From an uncultured Erysipelotrichaceae bacterium (GTDB taxonomy: Bacteria; Bacillota_I; Bacilli_A; Erysipelotrichales; Erysipelotrichaceae), in assembly GCA_944325685.1 (NCBI GenBank), contig CALVBC010000025.1:1-64000 (forward strand): a stretch of DNA of 64,000 nucleotides, in the 5' to 3' direction. The stretch's first letter is position 1. Every line of letters starts with the position of its first letter. The notes under the pieces were generated by a model. That model saw only the letters and a list, made by a program, of their open reading frames with translations, had not been told where the DNA came from and did not search any database. Shown here one piece after another: positions 7,911-16,216 of the stretch. The position numbers and the translations under genes were made by a program.

Positions 7911-9809
7911 ATGGAAGAGAAATTAAATGACCAACAGTTAGTAAGAAGACAGAAGATGCAAGACCTCAAAGACAAAGGTATCGATCCTTTTGGTCATGCG
8001 TACAAAGTTGAAAGTCACAGCCAAGGATTAAAAGATAAATACAGTGAAAATACCAAAGAAGAATTAGAAGAGAAAAATATCATCACCAGTGTAGCTGGTA
8101 GGATCATGTCTAAAAGAAGGATGGGTAAGCTTGGTTTTATGCACATCCAAGATAAAGAGGGGATGATCCAGATCGTCGTCAACAAGGCGGTCGTCGGTGA
8201 TGATGTATATGAGATATTCAAAGCTAGTGATATCGGTGATATCATCGGTATCAAAGGGCAAGTCGTCAAGACGGATAGTGGTGAACTATCGATCAAAGCT
8301 AATGAATATACTCATTTAGCTAAAGCACTAAGACCATTACCTGAGAAATATCACGGCTTTAAAGATGTCGAAGAAAGATACAGGAGACGTTATGTTGACC
8401 TCATCATGAATGAGGATGCTAAAAGGATCGCCTTTTTAAGGCCAAGGATCATCAGAGCGGTCCAAAGATATCTTGATGGTCTAGGACTTGTGGAAGTAGA
8501 GACACCGGTATTACAGGCAACAAACGGTGGTGCTGCTGCTAGACCATTTATAACCCACCACAATGCCTTAGATCGTGATTTCTTTCTTCGTATCGCTACT
8601 GAATTACCACTAAAGAGGCTTATCGTCGGTGGTATGGAAGGTGTATATGAGATCGGTCGCTTGTTTAGGAATGAAGGTATGGATACTAAACACAATCCTG
8701 AATTCACGACCGTTGAAGCTTATATCGCCTATAGTGATATGTATGGCATGATGGAGCTTGCCGAAGGCTTATTCACCTATGTTCTAAAAGAGACGATCGG
8801 AAGGAATACCGTCACCGTCGACGGTAAAGAGATCAAGATCGAAGCACCATTCAGACGCGTCAATATGACCGATGCGGTAAATGATAAGACCGGTAAAGAC
8901 TTTAGGAATATCACCTTAGAAGAAGCTGTTGAAGTAGCTAAAGAAAAGGGTGTTGAACTAGAGAAACATGAGATGACCGTTGGTCATATCATCGCTAAGT
9001 TATTTGATGAGCTATGTGAAGAAGATATGATCGAGCCGACATTTGTCTATGGTCATCCACTTGAGATCTCGCCATTAGCTAAAAAGAACAGCGAAGATCC
9101 AAGGTTCACCGACCGTTTTGAGCTCTATATCAACGGCACTGAGTATGGCAATGCCTTCAGTGAATTAAATGATCCGATCGATCAAAAAGAACGCTTTGAA
9201 GAGCAATTAAAACTAAAGGCTTTAGGTGACCAAGAAGCTGGTGATATGGATACTGACTATGTTGAAGCATTAGAATATGGTCTTCCACCAACTGGTGGTA
9301 TCGGTATTGGTATCGATAGGCTAGTGATGCTAGTAGCAGAAGTTGATTCGATCAGGGAAGTATTGTTGTTCCCACATATGAAAGATCGTAATGCTAAGAC
9401 ATCAGAAACAGTTGAAAAGAAAGAGACTAATACTGACTTTAGTAAAGTAGAAGTCGAAGATCTAAATACCGTTATGATCGACTATGATGAATTCGCAAAG
9501 AGCGATTATCGTGTCGTCAAAGTAAAGGATTGTAAAGCAGTCGAAAAGAGTAAGAAATTACTAGCCTTCACCTTAGATGATGGTAGTGGTAATGATCGTA
9601 CGATCTTAAGTGGCATCCACGATTACTATGAACCAGAAGAATTGATCGGTAAGACATTATTAGCGATCACCAATCTTGCCCCACGCAAGATGATGGGCAT
9701 CGATTCATGTGGTATGCTTATCAGTGCTATCCACCATGAAGAAGGGGAAGAAAGATTACATCTGATCATGCTTGATGATGATATCCCAGCAGGTGCTAAA
9801 CTTTACTAA
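7911..9809 (+). CDS. lysS: Lysyl-tRNA synthetase (class II) with C-terminal EMAP-II-like tRNA-binding domain
   Basis: 632 residues; ordinary bacterial LysRS is about 500. Residues ~60-160 are the OB-fold anticodon-binding domain. The class II core follows, with motif 2 FRNEGMDTKHNPEFTTVE and motif 3 GGIGIGIDRLVM near residue 460. A linker rich in Lys/Glu/Thr (~500-520) leads to ~110 residues (IDYDEFAKSDYRVVKVKDC to DIPAGAKLY) that match the tRNA-binding domain at the end of MetRS and in EMAP-II/Arc1p. The extra domain should raise tRNA affinity. AGAGGT precedes the ATG and TATAAT lies about 25 bases further up. No T-box is seen. Confidence 0.95.
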   Translation: MEEKLNDQQLVRRQKMQDLKDKGIDPFGHAYKVESHSQGLKDKYSENTKEELEEKNIITSVAGRIMSKRRMGKLGFMHIQDKEGMIQIVVNKAVVGDDVYEIFKASDIGDIIGIKGQVVKTDSGELSIKANEYTHLAKALRPLPEKYHGFKDVEERYRRRYVDLIMNEDAKRIAFLRPRIIRAVQRYLDGLGLVEVETPVLQATNGGAAARPFITHHNALDRDFFLRIATELPLKRLIVGGMEGVYEIGRLFRNEGMDTKHNPEFTTVEAYIAYSDMYGMMELAEGLFTYVLKETIGRNTVTVDGKEIKIEAPFRRVNMTDAVNDKTGKDFRNITLEEAVEVAKEKGVELEKHEMTVGHIIAKLFDELCEEDMIEPTFVYGHPLEISPLAKKNSEDPRFTDRFELYINGTEYGNAFSELNDPIDQKERFEEQLKLKALGDQEAGDMDTDYVEALEYGLPPTGGIGIGIDRLVMLVAEVDSIREVLLFPHMKDRNAKTSETVEKKETNTDFSKVEVEDLNTVMIDYDEFAKSDYRVVKVKDCKAVEKSKKLLAFTLDDGSGNDRTILSGIHDYYEPEELIGKTLLAITNLAPRKMMGIDSCGMLISAIHHEEGEERLHLIMLDDDIPAGAKLY

Positions 9810-9821
9810 TCACTAAATATC

Positions 9822-9870
9822 AAAAGAGTGAGATAAGATCATTTCCGATCTTCTCACTCTTTTCTTTTTT
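9822..9870. terminator. Bidirectional terminator between lysS and the AlbA_2 gene
   Basis: AAAGAGTGAG (9823-9832) pairs with CTCACTCTTT (9853-9862), with an inner AAGATC/GATCTT pairing. T-tracts on both strands serve the two convergent genes. Confidence 0.9.
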
Positions 9871-9891
9871 GATCATTCATCAATATAGCGA

Positions 9892-11247
9892 TCAGATAGT
9901 GAAGAAATATCCTCCTGTCTTTTTAGATCCTCTATATTCGATCTTATCATTGATCTTTCTTTTGATCGAATTTCTTATTTTATCTTCACTTGCAATTATA
10001 CCTTCTGTTGCGAGCTTATTTTTGATCTCAGAAACTTTTATTCCTTGGTTTTCATATATCACCTTTAGGATGCTGAGATCGAAGTCATTTATTTGGTCAT
10101 TTATTTGGTCATTTATTTGGTCATTTATTTGGTCATTTATTTGGTCATTTATTTGGTCACCATTTGAATACAATAAATTTGGTAATGTTACATAGAAAAA
10201 ATTATGTGTTGCTTCAAATATTGGCTGTTTTTCTTGATCTTTATATGCATCAAGTGTCCTAGGTATTCCAGTTCCAAAATTTTCGATCAAACCTAACTTA
10301 TCAAAAATATTTACCAACTTATGATTGCGGTATGTTTGTGTTCCTTTCATTATTTCTTCCATGGTAGCATTAAAGATCCCACCTGGGCTCATTATCCTAC
10401 AGTGATCAGCATAAAACTCTATTTTGATATTTGACCTTATAAAATAATCAGCATGTACAAAAGCATTTAAGATCATTTCTCTTAGTGATGCTCCTGGATA
10501 TGACGCTATTTCTTTTCTTTTAAAGGTCCTAAAATCGATCTTGGCGGAGATATTATTTAATCTATCTGCTTGCTCTTTTACTTTATCATATATATCGATA
10601 AGTGATCCTGTGAATTGTTTTTTCAGAATAAAGTTCCTATCTTTATCGTATTCAGCGAATTTAACAGTCACATCTGATTGATCTGATAAAATAAAGCCCA
10701 AATTAGAAAATCTCCCATCATGTTTTTTTATCCCTAAAGAAACCATATTCCTATCAGTTAGTTCAATATTGTTTTCTTTAAAAGCTCTGTCTAATGCTTT
10801 AAATGTCAGATCTTGCTCTTGCGATACATCTTCTTCATAGATGTAATTTTTAGATTGCATGATCATTGTTAATATTTCATCTTCAGAAGCTTTTCTAGTA
10901 CTTCTTCCAAGACGCACATATACACTTGCTGGTCTAGGTCCTTTTTCTCTTAAATAATAAGGACGAGATCTCCCCATCTTAACATCAATAACCAAAACAC
11001 CGTCACTATTAAAGCGATACTTGATCAGTCCTGTTGGTAGTGGATAAATAACATCATGCATCCAATTATCTATCTTTGTATCATTTATATCTTGGTCTTC
11101 TTTGATAAATGGTTCATAAAGACTACCATCATCATTAACACCGACATATATGGTACCATCCATAGTATTTAAGAAAGCAACGATAGCATTCTTAACACCT
11201 TCTGATAGATCTTTTTTTAGTTCATTCTTTTCATTTTCTACATACAT
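9892..11247 (-). CDS. AlbA_2 (Schlafen-type) / HATPase_c_4 regulator with DQIN repeats and winged helix
   Basis: A 451-residue protein of the COG2865 type. The N-terminal AlbA_2/Schlafen-like domain (ELKKDLS, then AIVAFLNTMDGTIYVGVNDDG) is followed by a GHKL-like ATPase part (REMILNAFVHADYF, SPGGIF, NFGTGIPRT), a linker of six DQIN units, and a C-terminal winged helix (residues ~375-451). Such proteins are usually treated as transcriptional regulators or stress/defence-associated. The 12-bp DNA unit behind DQIN equals each arm of the perfect 13-bp inverted repeat in this gene's promoter, which suggests autoregulation. GGAGG precedes the ATG at an ideal distance. It is alone in its transcription unit. 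Confidence 0.85.
   Translation of the reverse strand: MYVENEKNELKKDLSEGVKNAIVAFLNTMDGTIYVGVNDDGSLYEPFIKEDQDINDTKIDNWMHDVIYPLPTGLIKYRFNSDGVLVIDVKMGRSRPYYLREKGPRPASVYVRLGRSTRKASEDEILTMIMQSKNYIYEEDVSQEQDLTFKALDRAFKENNIELTDRNMVSLGIKKHDGRFSNLGFILSDQSDVTVKFAEYDKDRNFILKKQFTGSLIDIYDKVKEQADRLNNISAKIDFRTFKRKEIASYPGASLREMILNAFVHADYFIRSNIKIEFYADHCRIMSPGGIFNATMEEIMKGTQTYRNHKLVNIFDKLGLIENFGTGIPRTLDAYKDQEKQPIFEATHNFFYVTLPNLLYSNGDQINDQINDQINDQINDQINDQINDFDLSILKVIYENQGIKVSEIKNKLATEGIIASEDKIRNSIKRKINDKIEYRGSKKTGGYFFTI
10088..10159. repeat. Six perfect 12-bp tandem repeats inside the AlbA_2 gene
   Basis: TTTATTTGGTCA is repeated six times without a mismatch and encodes N-D-Q-I in register on the minus strand. 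The same 12 bases form both arms of the promoter palindrome at 11262-11309. Perfect conservation at synonymous positions implies either recent expansion or selection on the DNA itself. Confidence 0.97.
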
Positions 11248-11261
11248 AATGTTTCCTCCGT

Positions 11262-11309
11262 TTTATTTGGTCATATTTATATTTATATTATAACAGATGA
11301 CCAAATAAA
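11262..11309 (-). promoter_or_regulatory. AlbA_2 gene promoter with a 13-bp inverted repeat equal to its coding repeat unit
   Basis: TTTATTTGGTCAT (11262-11274) and ATGACCAAATAAA (11297-11309) are a perfect inverted repeat 22 bases apart. On the minus strand a consensus TATAAT (with TGT before it) lies between the arms. A weak -35 (TGAATT) is close to the upstream arm. A protein bound to both arms would cover the promoter. Confidence 0.85.
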
Positions 11310-11330
11310 TTCATATATATATTCTTATAT

Positions 11331-11357
11331 TTTTAAAGGTTGCCGTTTGGCAACCTC
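11331..11357 (-). terminator. Terminator of the feo operon
   Basis: AGGTTGCC (11337-11344) pairs with GGCAACCT (11349-11356). The minus strand then reads TTTAAAAAT. It lies just past the small Cys-rich gene. Confidence 0.75.
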
Positions 11358-11365
11358 TTCATTGA

Positions 11366-11530
11366 TCATAGATGATTTTGTTTTAGTTCGTTTAAGGAGT
11401 TTTTGAAATCAGTGGCTTTACATCCGGAACACCCACTACAATTTCCACCACAACTCTTCTTTTTAAGGACGTTTTTGATCGCGATCGCAACTAAGGCGAT
11501 CAAGATGATAAGGATGATAGCTGTACCCAT
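11366..11530 (-). CDS. FeoB-associated Cys-rich membrane protein
   Basis: 54 residues. The N-terminal membrane helix (MGTAIILIILIALVAIAI) is followed by a short Lys-rich turn and a cluster of four cysteines, KSCGGNCSGCSGCK. This is the small partner protein commonly found behind FeoB in Firmicutes, thought to bind iron or a cluster beside the transporter. The ATG overlaps the feoB stop codon by one base (TAATG), so translation is coupled. Confidence 0.88.
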   Translation of the reverse strand: MGTAIILIILIALVAIAIKNVLKKKSCGGNCSGCSGCKATDFKNSLNELKQNHL

Positions 11531-13656
11531 TAAGCTCTGATCGCTCCTTTCACTGTGCTTGTTGTGTTAGCTGGTCTTCTTACTAGTAAGTAGATAATAA
11601 CCGCTACAAGTAAGATCGCCACAATAGTGAAGACGTTGAATGTGCCATAAATAGCTAATGTTCCGAGTTGATAAATGATCAATGATATGACATATGCGAA
11701 TAGACATTGATAACCGATCGCAAATAAAGTCCATTTTGCATTGTTCATCTCTCTTTTGATAGCACCGATCGCCGCAAAGCAAGGTGCACATAATAGGTTA
11801 AAGGCAAGAAGTGAATAAGCACCGACAGCTGTCATCATACCTGGTAATAGGCTCCAGAATTCTTCGCCTGCTTCACTAGCTTCAGCGATACCCATTGATA
11901 TACCAAAGGTAGCGACTAAGTTTTCCTTAGCGACAAGGCCCATGATGGTGGCAAGTGCTGATTGCCAATTACCGAAGCCAAGTGGTGTGAAGATAAAGGC
12001 GATAGCGCCACATACGACAGCACCGATACTATATTCGATCTCAAGTGGATCAAGCATCCTGAAGGTCCCATCAACAAAACCAAAATTAGTGACAAACCAG
12101 ATGATGATCGTCGATAAGAAGATGACAGTGCCAGCTTTTTTGATAAATGACCAACCACGCTCCCACATCGATCTTAAGACAGCACCGATCGTAGGGATGT
12201 GATATTCAGGAAGTTCCATGACAAATGGTGCTGCTTCACCTTCAAACATCTTGAACTTCTTTAACATGATCCCAGAGATAATGATCGAGAAGACACCTAA
12301 GAAGTAGGCGCTAGTTGCGACCCACCAAGCATTGCCAAAGAAAGCACCAGCGATCATTGCGATGATCGGCAGTTTTGCACTACATGGGATAAAGGTCGTC
12401 GTCATGATAGTCATCCTACGATCTCTTTCATTTTCGATCGTCCTTGATGCCATGACCGCTGGTACACCACAACCAGTACCGATGAGCATCGGGATAAATG
12501 ACTTACCACTTAAACCAAACTTTCTGAAGATCCTATCCATGATAAAGGCGATACGAGCCATATACCCACATTCTTCTAATATAGCTAATAAGATGAATAA
12601 GACTAGGATCTGTGGTACAAAGCCAAGCACAGCACCAAGACCGGCAACGATACCATCTAAGATCAGACTTTGTAACCAACTAGCACAGTTGATACTAACT
12701 AGGAAGCTTTCGATAGCTGGTGGGATGATCTCTGTGAATAAGACATCATTGACCCAGTCAGTAGCCATCGTACCGATCGTTGTCACGGAGATATAGTAGA
12801 CAAGGCCCATGATGACCACAAAGATCGGTAAAGCTAAGATCCTATTGGTGACGATGCGGTCGATCTTATCAGAGATCGTATCCTTGTGTTCGCTTTTCTT
12901 TGTATAGCACTTCTTAGTGATCTTTTCGATGAGGTCATAGCGACTAGATGTGATGATCGATTCGATATCATCATCATATTTAGTCTCTAATGTTTTAGTC
13001 TTAGCTTTGATCGTATCATTTGTATTGACCTTTTCTAAGATCTTCTCATCGCTTTCTAATAGTTTTATCGCATAAAAGCGTTTAAAATCTTTGACACTTA
13101 ATGCATCTTCGATATCCTTGATCTCTTTTTCGATATCTCCATTTAGATAAACACTGTTTTTCGGTGTGCTCTTTTTATTGATAGCTTCCATCAAACTCTT
13201 GATCGGTGCTTCGATATTGTCTTTATTAGCTGCACTGATCAAGACGACTTTGACCCCTAATTCATTTTCTAAGCTTTGGATATCGATCTTATCACCGCGT
13301 TTTTCGATGACGTCGCTCATATTGATAGCGACGACCATCGGTAAGCCGAGGTCTTTGATCTGGGTGGTCAAATATAGGTTACGTTCTAAGTTTGAACCAT
13401 CGACGATATTCAAGATACCATCAGGTCTTTCCTCTAAGATGTAATTTCTCGCGATCACTTCTTCTAATGAATATGGTGATAATGAGTAGATACCAGGTAG
13501 GTCGATGATCGTGACCTCTTTGTTTCCTTTGTATCTACCCTCTTTCTTTTCGACCGTTACTCCTGGCCAGTTACCAACATATTGATTAGAACCAGTCAAG
13601 GCGTTGAATAGGGTGGTCTTACCACTATTCGGATTACCTGCTAATGCAATTCTCAT
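11530..13656 (-). CDS. feoB: Ferrous iron transporter FeoB
   Basis: A 708-residue G-protein-coupled Fe(II) importer of the inner membrane. The N-terminal GTPase has GNPNSGKTTLFNALTG (P-loop), TVEKKEG (switch I), DLPGIYS (G3) and INMSD (G4). A helical linker (~165-265) and the polytopic core with the FeoB gates GTGCGVPAV and CSAKLPI follow. Length is at the usual size. AGGAGG lies upstream. It is third in a feoA-feoA-feoB-Cys-rich operon preceded by a palindromic operator. Confidence 0.97.
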   Translation of the reverse strand: MRIALAGNPNSGKTTLFNALTGSNQYVGNWPGVTVEKKEGRYKGNKEVTIIDLPGIYSLSPYSLEEVIARNYILEERPDGILNIVDGSNLERNLYLTTQIKDLGLPMVVAINMSDVIEKRGDKIDIQSLENELGVKVVLISAANKDNIEAPIKSLMEAINKKSTPKNSVYLNGDIEKEIKDIEDALSVKDFKRFYAIKLLESDEKILEKVNTNDTIKAKTKTLETKYDDDIESIITSSRYDLIEKITKKCYTKKSEHKDTISDKIDRIVTNRILALPIFVVIMGLVYYISVTTIGTMATDWVNDVLFTEIIPPAIESFLVSINCASWLQSLILDGIVAGLGAVLGFVPQILVLFILLAILEECGYMARIAFIMDRIFRKFGLSGKSFIPMLIGTGCGVPAVMASRTIENERDRRMTIMTTTFIPCSAKLPIIAMIAGAFFGNAWWVATSAYFLGVFSIIISGIMLKKFKMFEGEAAPFVMELPEYHIPTIGAVLRSMWERGWSFIKKAGTVIFLSTIIIWFVTNFGFVDGTFRMLDPLEIEYSIGAVVCGAIAFIFTPLGFGNWQSALATIMGLVAKENLVATFGISMGIAEASEAGEEFWSLLPGMMTAVGAYSLLAFNLLCAPCFAAIGAIKREMNNAKWTLFAIGYQCLFAYVISLIIYQLGTLAIYGTFNVFTIVAILLVAVIIYLLVRRPANTTSTVKGAIRA

Positions 13657-13699
13657 AAACCCCTCCTAGTTAGTTATACCTAACATATAAGTAAAAAAA

Positions 13700-13921
13700 T
13701 TATAGGACTTCGATAAGCTCAGCATCCTTTTTGCGGATGGAGAGTTCATATCCTCTAACTGTAAGTTCGATCGGATCACCAAGTGGTGCGACTTTTCTCA
13801 CTAACACTTTGACGTTTTTGACAAGTCCCATGTCCATGATACGTCTTTTGGTAGCACCTTCACCAGTGATCTTACTGATGGTGACTGTTTCACCTATCCC
13901 TACTTCATTTAACCTTCGCAT
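13700..13921 (-). CDS. feoA: FeoA-domain protein (second in operon)
   Basis: A 73-residue SH3-like FeoA protein needed for FeoB activity. The family pattern R-R-I-M-D-M-G-L-V-x-G/N-x-x-V-x-V and the ending RGYELSIRKKDAELI are clear. A good AAGGAGGG ribosome binding site is present. It differs from its upstream sibling, so the pair is likely an old duplication with the two subunits working together rather than a recent copy. Confidence 0.93.
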   Translation of the reverse strand: MRRLNEVGIGETVTISKITGEGATKRRIMDMGLVKNVKVLVRKVAPLGDPIELTVRGYELSIRKKDAELIEVL

Positions 13922-13931
13922 CTTTCCCTCC

Positions 13932-14144
13932 TTAGATCATGATCTTCATCGCGGCATCCTTAGCGATCGCGATCCGACTATCTTTGACCATCACGATCAC
14001 ATTGCCTTGGATCTTGGAAACGACTTCCACCATAGCACCTGGCACAAAACCAAGTTCGTTAAGTCTTTGTTTTTGCGATGAAGAACCACCGACTTTTTTT
14101 ATCGTGTTCTTTTCACCGATATTCGCAAGTGTAAGTGGCATCAT
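13932..14144 (-). CDS. feoA: FeoA-domain protein (first in operon)
   Basis: A 70-residue FeoA-like protein: QKQRLNELGFVPGAMVEVVSK, then VMVKDSRIAIAKDAAMKI. It is the promoter-proximal gene of the Fe(II) operon. Two adjacent ATG codons follow AGGAGG; the second (14141) has the better spacing. Its role is presumably to assist FeoB, as for the other FeoA. Confidence 0.9.
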   Translation of the reverse strand: MMPLTLANIGEKNTIKKVGGSSSQKQRLNELGFVPGAMVEVVSKIQGNVIVMVKDSRIAIAKDAAMKIMI

Positions 14145-14177
14145 ATTCCTCCTTTGCTAGTCTTAACTAACAAATGT

Positions 14178-14206
14178 ATGTTAGCACTAGCTAACTTAGT
14201 TGTCAA
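14178..14206 (-). promoter_or_regulatory. feo promoter with palindromic (DtxR/IdeR-like) operator
   Basis: On the minus strand TTGACA (14206-14201), a 17-base spacer and TAACAT (14183-14178) form a good sigma-A promoter. A perfect palindrome GTTAGC-actA-GCTAAC (14180-14195) sits between and over the -10. A second imperfect CTAAC/GTTAG pair follows downstream. The GTTAG/CTAAC arms resemble half-sites of DtxR/IdeR-type metal repressors, which fits control of iron uptake. The repressor is not encoded here. Confidence 0.8.
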
Positions 14207-14335
14207 TAGGTGTTGCTTATTTTATCGATCAAATGGTCCCTTTCTATATCTATGTATTTGGTTAAGATATCGTTAAGATGTGGTGTGTTATGTTAAGTCC
14301 TATATAAATTGATGATCTATATTGCCTAGAAAATA

Positions 14336-14612
14336 TGTGGATAACTTATCTTACGATGATGTGGATAATCGTGTTTATTATTTAAATTTATGATGTGGAT
14401 AAATAGCACACTTATCAACATCCACAAAAGCCACTTATCAACATATGTAGATAATTGTGGATAAGTCGATTTCTCCTTGATATTTCAATAAATATGGCAT
14501 TATATTTATCCACATTTAACGTGGATATACACATTTAAATCCACGCAATCCACAGTGAATAAAATTATCAACATTTTATCCACGTATAAATGTTGTGGAT
14601 AAGTGTGGATAA
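14336..14612. other. oriC, upstream DnaA-box cluster
   Basis: This intergenic region upstream of dnaA (14207-14730) holds a dense array of DnaA boxes. Perfect TGTGGATAA/TTATCCACA copies are at 14336, 14360, 14394, 14456, 14506, 14594 and 14604. One-mismatch forms are TTATCAACA at 14412, 14435 and 14565, TGTAGATAA at 14446 and TTATCCACG at 14576. An AT-rich tract follows (14613-14640). A weak dnaA promoter with TATAAT at 14702-14707 completes the region. The array probably also autoregulates dnaA. Confidence 0.95.
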
Positions 14613-14730
14613 GTCTATTTTAACTATTATTTTACATACATTGATAAGGCGATGTCTTGTTGATGGAGAAAATTCACTCTTTTATTATCGGGTGATTTCA
14701 ATATAATAAAAAAGCACAAGGAAAGTTTCT

Positions 14731-16065
14731 ATGAATGATTATTATTTAACTGATGTGTGGCGCAAGGCGATCGCATGGTTGATCGATCATGGAGTCATCA
14801 TGAATGACTCGATGGTACAAACGGTGTCGGATTATAGTTATATCTTATCTTTGAACGAGAACACTATCGTGATATCTTGTCAGATCTTCTTGGCCGAACT
14901 TATCATCAATGAACACAGAGAAAAGTTTGAAGAAGCACTAGCTTCAGTCGTCCATCATCCAGTGACGATCAAAGTCATCAAGGGTGATGATATGAATCGC
15001 AACACCAATAAGAAGATCGATAATATCGAAGTCTTTTATCACACACAATGTGATAAGAATTACAACTTTGAGAACTTTATCGTCGGAAGAAGTAATATCC
15101 AAGCCCAAGTATCAGCACTTACTGTCGCCAATAATCCAGGGCTTGCTTATAACCCACTATTCATCTATGGTAATTCTGGCTTAGGTAAGACGCATTTATT
15201 GAATGCGATCGGCAATAAAGTCCGGGAATTATTCCCCCATTTTAAGATCGGATTTATATCAGGGTTAGATTTTGTGGAAGGAGTGGCGTCATCGATCAAG
15301 AATCACACGATCAATGACTTCAAAAAGCAATTCCAAGATCTTGATATCTTACTTGTTGATGATATCCAATTTATCGCTGGTAAAGAAAAGACGCATGAGA
15401 TCTTCTTTAGCATCTTCAATGGTCTTGTCAACGCCAAAAAGCAGATCTGTTTGACCTGTGATCGATTACCAAAGGATATCGAAGGATTAGAAGAAAGGAT
15501 CATCTCCCGTTTCAATCAAGGTCTAAATGTCAATATCGAAGCACCGGAGTATGAGACTAGTATCAATATCTTAAAAAAGAAATTGACCTTATCCACTATC
15601 CAAAGTATCGATGATGATGTCTTGAGTTATATTGCTACTAATTTTTCCCAAGATGTCCGCCAATTAGAAGGTGCGTTAAATAGGTTACTATTCTATGCGA
15701 TCGACTTTGCTTCTACTAACCACATCACCCTAGATATCGCGATGGAGGCTTTCCAAGGACAGGTAACTGATAGTAATGATGATATCGATATCAATATCAT
15801 CAAAAAAGCCGTCTGCAATTACTATGGTGTCACCAAACAGCAGCTAAACTCAAAGATCAGGACCAAGAATATCGCGATCCCACGTCAGATCGCTATGTAT
15901 CTCTGTCGTAAATATCTTGATCTACCTTATAAGGATATCGGATATAACTTCGGTAAACGCGATCACTCAACTGTCATCAACGCCTGTGATCGAGTCGAGG
16001 AGATGATCAGAAAAGAGCCTTTATACCAAAAGGCGATCCAAGAGATCGAAAAAGGACTCAAATAG
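14731..16065 (+). CDS. dnaA: Chromosomal replication initiator DnaA
   Basis: A 444-residue AAA+ initiator that binds DnaA boxes and melts the origin. Domain I occupies ~1-85, with a short linker. The AAA+ domain has Walker A GNSGLGKTHLL and Walker B LLVDDIQF, and the arginine-finger region is ERIISRF. C-terminal domain IV carries the signature GKRDHSTVINACDRV. Start chosen at the ATG with AAGGAAAG nine bases upstream. It is flanked on both sides by DnaA-box clusters. Confidence 0.98.
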   Translation: MNDYYLTDVWRKAIAWLIDHGVIMNDSMVQTVSDYSYILSLNENTIVISCQIFLAELIINEHREKFEEALASVVHHPVTIKVIKGDDMNRNTNKKIDNIEVFYHTQCDKNYNFENFIVGRSNIQAQVSALTVANNPGLAYNPLFIYGNSGLGKTHLLNAIGNKVRELFPHFKIGFISGLDFVEGVASSIKNHTINDFKKQFQDLDILLVDDIQFIAGKEKTHEIFFSIFNGLVNAKKQICLTCDRLPKDIEGLEERIISRFNQGLNVNIEAPEYETSINILKKKLTLSTIQSIDDDVLSYIATNFSQDVRQLEGALNRLLFYAIDFASTNHITLDIAMEAFQGQVTDSNDDIDINIIKKAVCNYYGVTKQQLNSKIRTKNIAIPRQIAMYLCRKYLDLPYKDIGYNFGKRDHSTVINACDRVEEMIRKEPLYQKAIQEIEKGLK

Positions 16066-16190
16066 TTATCCACATATATCCACTATCTATACACAGTTTA
16101 TCAACACGCGTTATGTCATTATCTATAAGGCACATATATGTGGTTATCCACATATCAACAGCCTTAATAATAATGATAATAGTTACTATA
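16066..16190. other. oriC, downstream cluster with candidate DnaA-trio/unwinding tract
   Basis: The dnaA-dnaN gap contains TTATCCACA at 16066-16074 and 16144-16152, and TTATCAACA at 16098-16106. After the last perfect box come a short GCC and a run of TAA/GAT triplets (TTAATAATAATGATAATAG, 16164-16182) before AT-rich sequence. That order, box then GC then triplets, is what is described for the basal unwinding system in B. subtilis, so melting probably starts here. Confidence 0.8.
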
Positions 16191-16216
16191 AAAAGTAAAA
16201 AAAAGGAGGAACCGTC

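Noticed and set aside
10088-10159. CRISPR-like array
   Set aside because: The units are contiguous 12-mers without spacers and lie in frame inside a gene.
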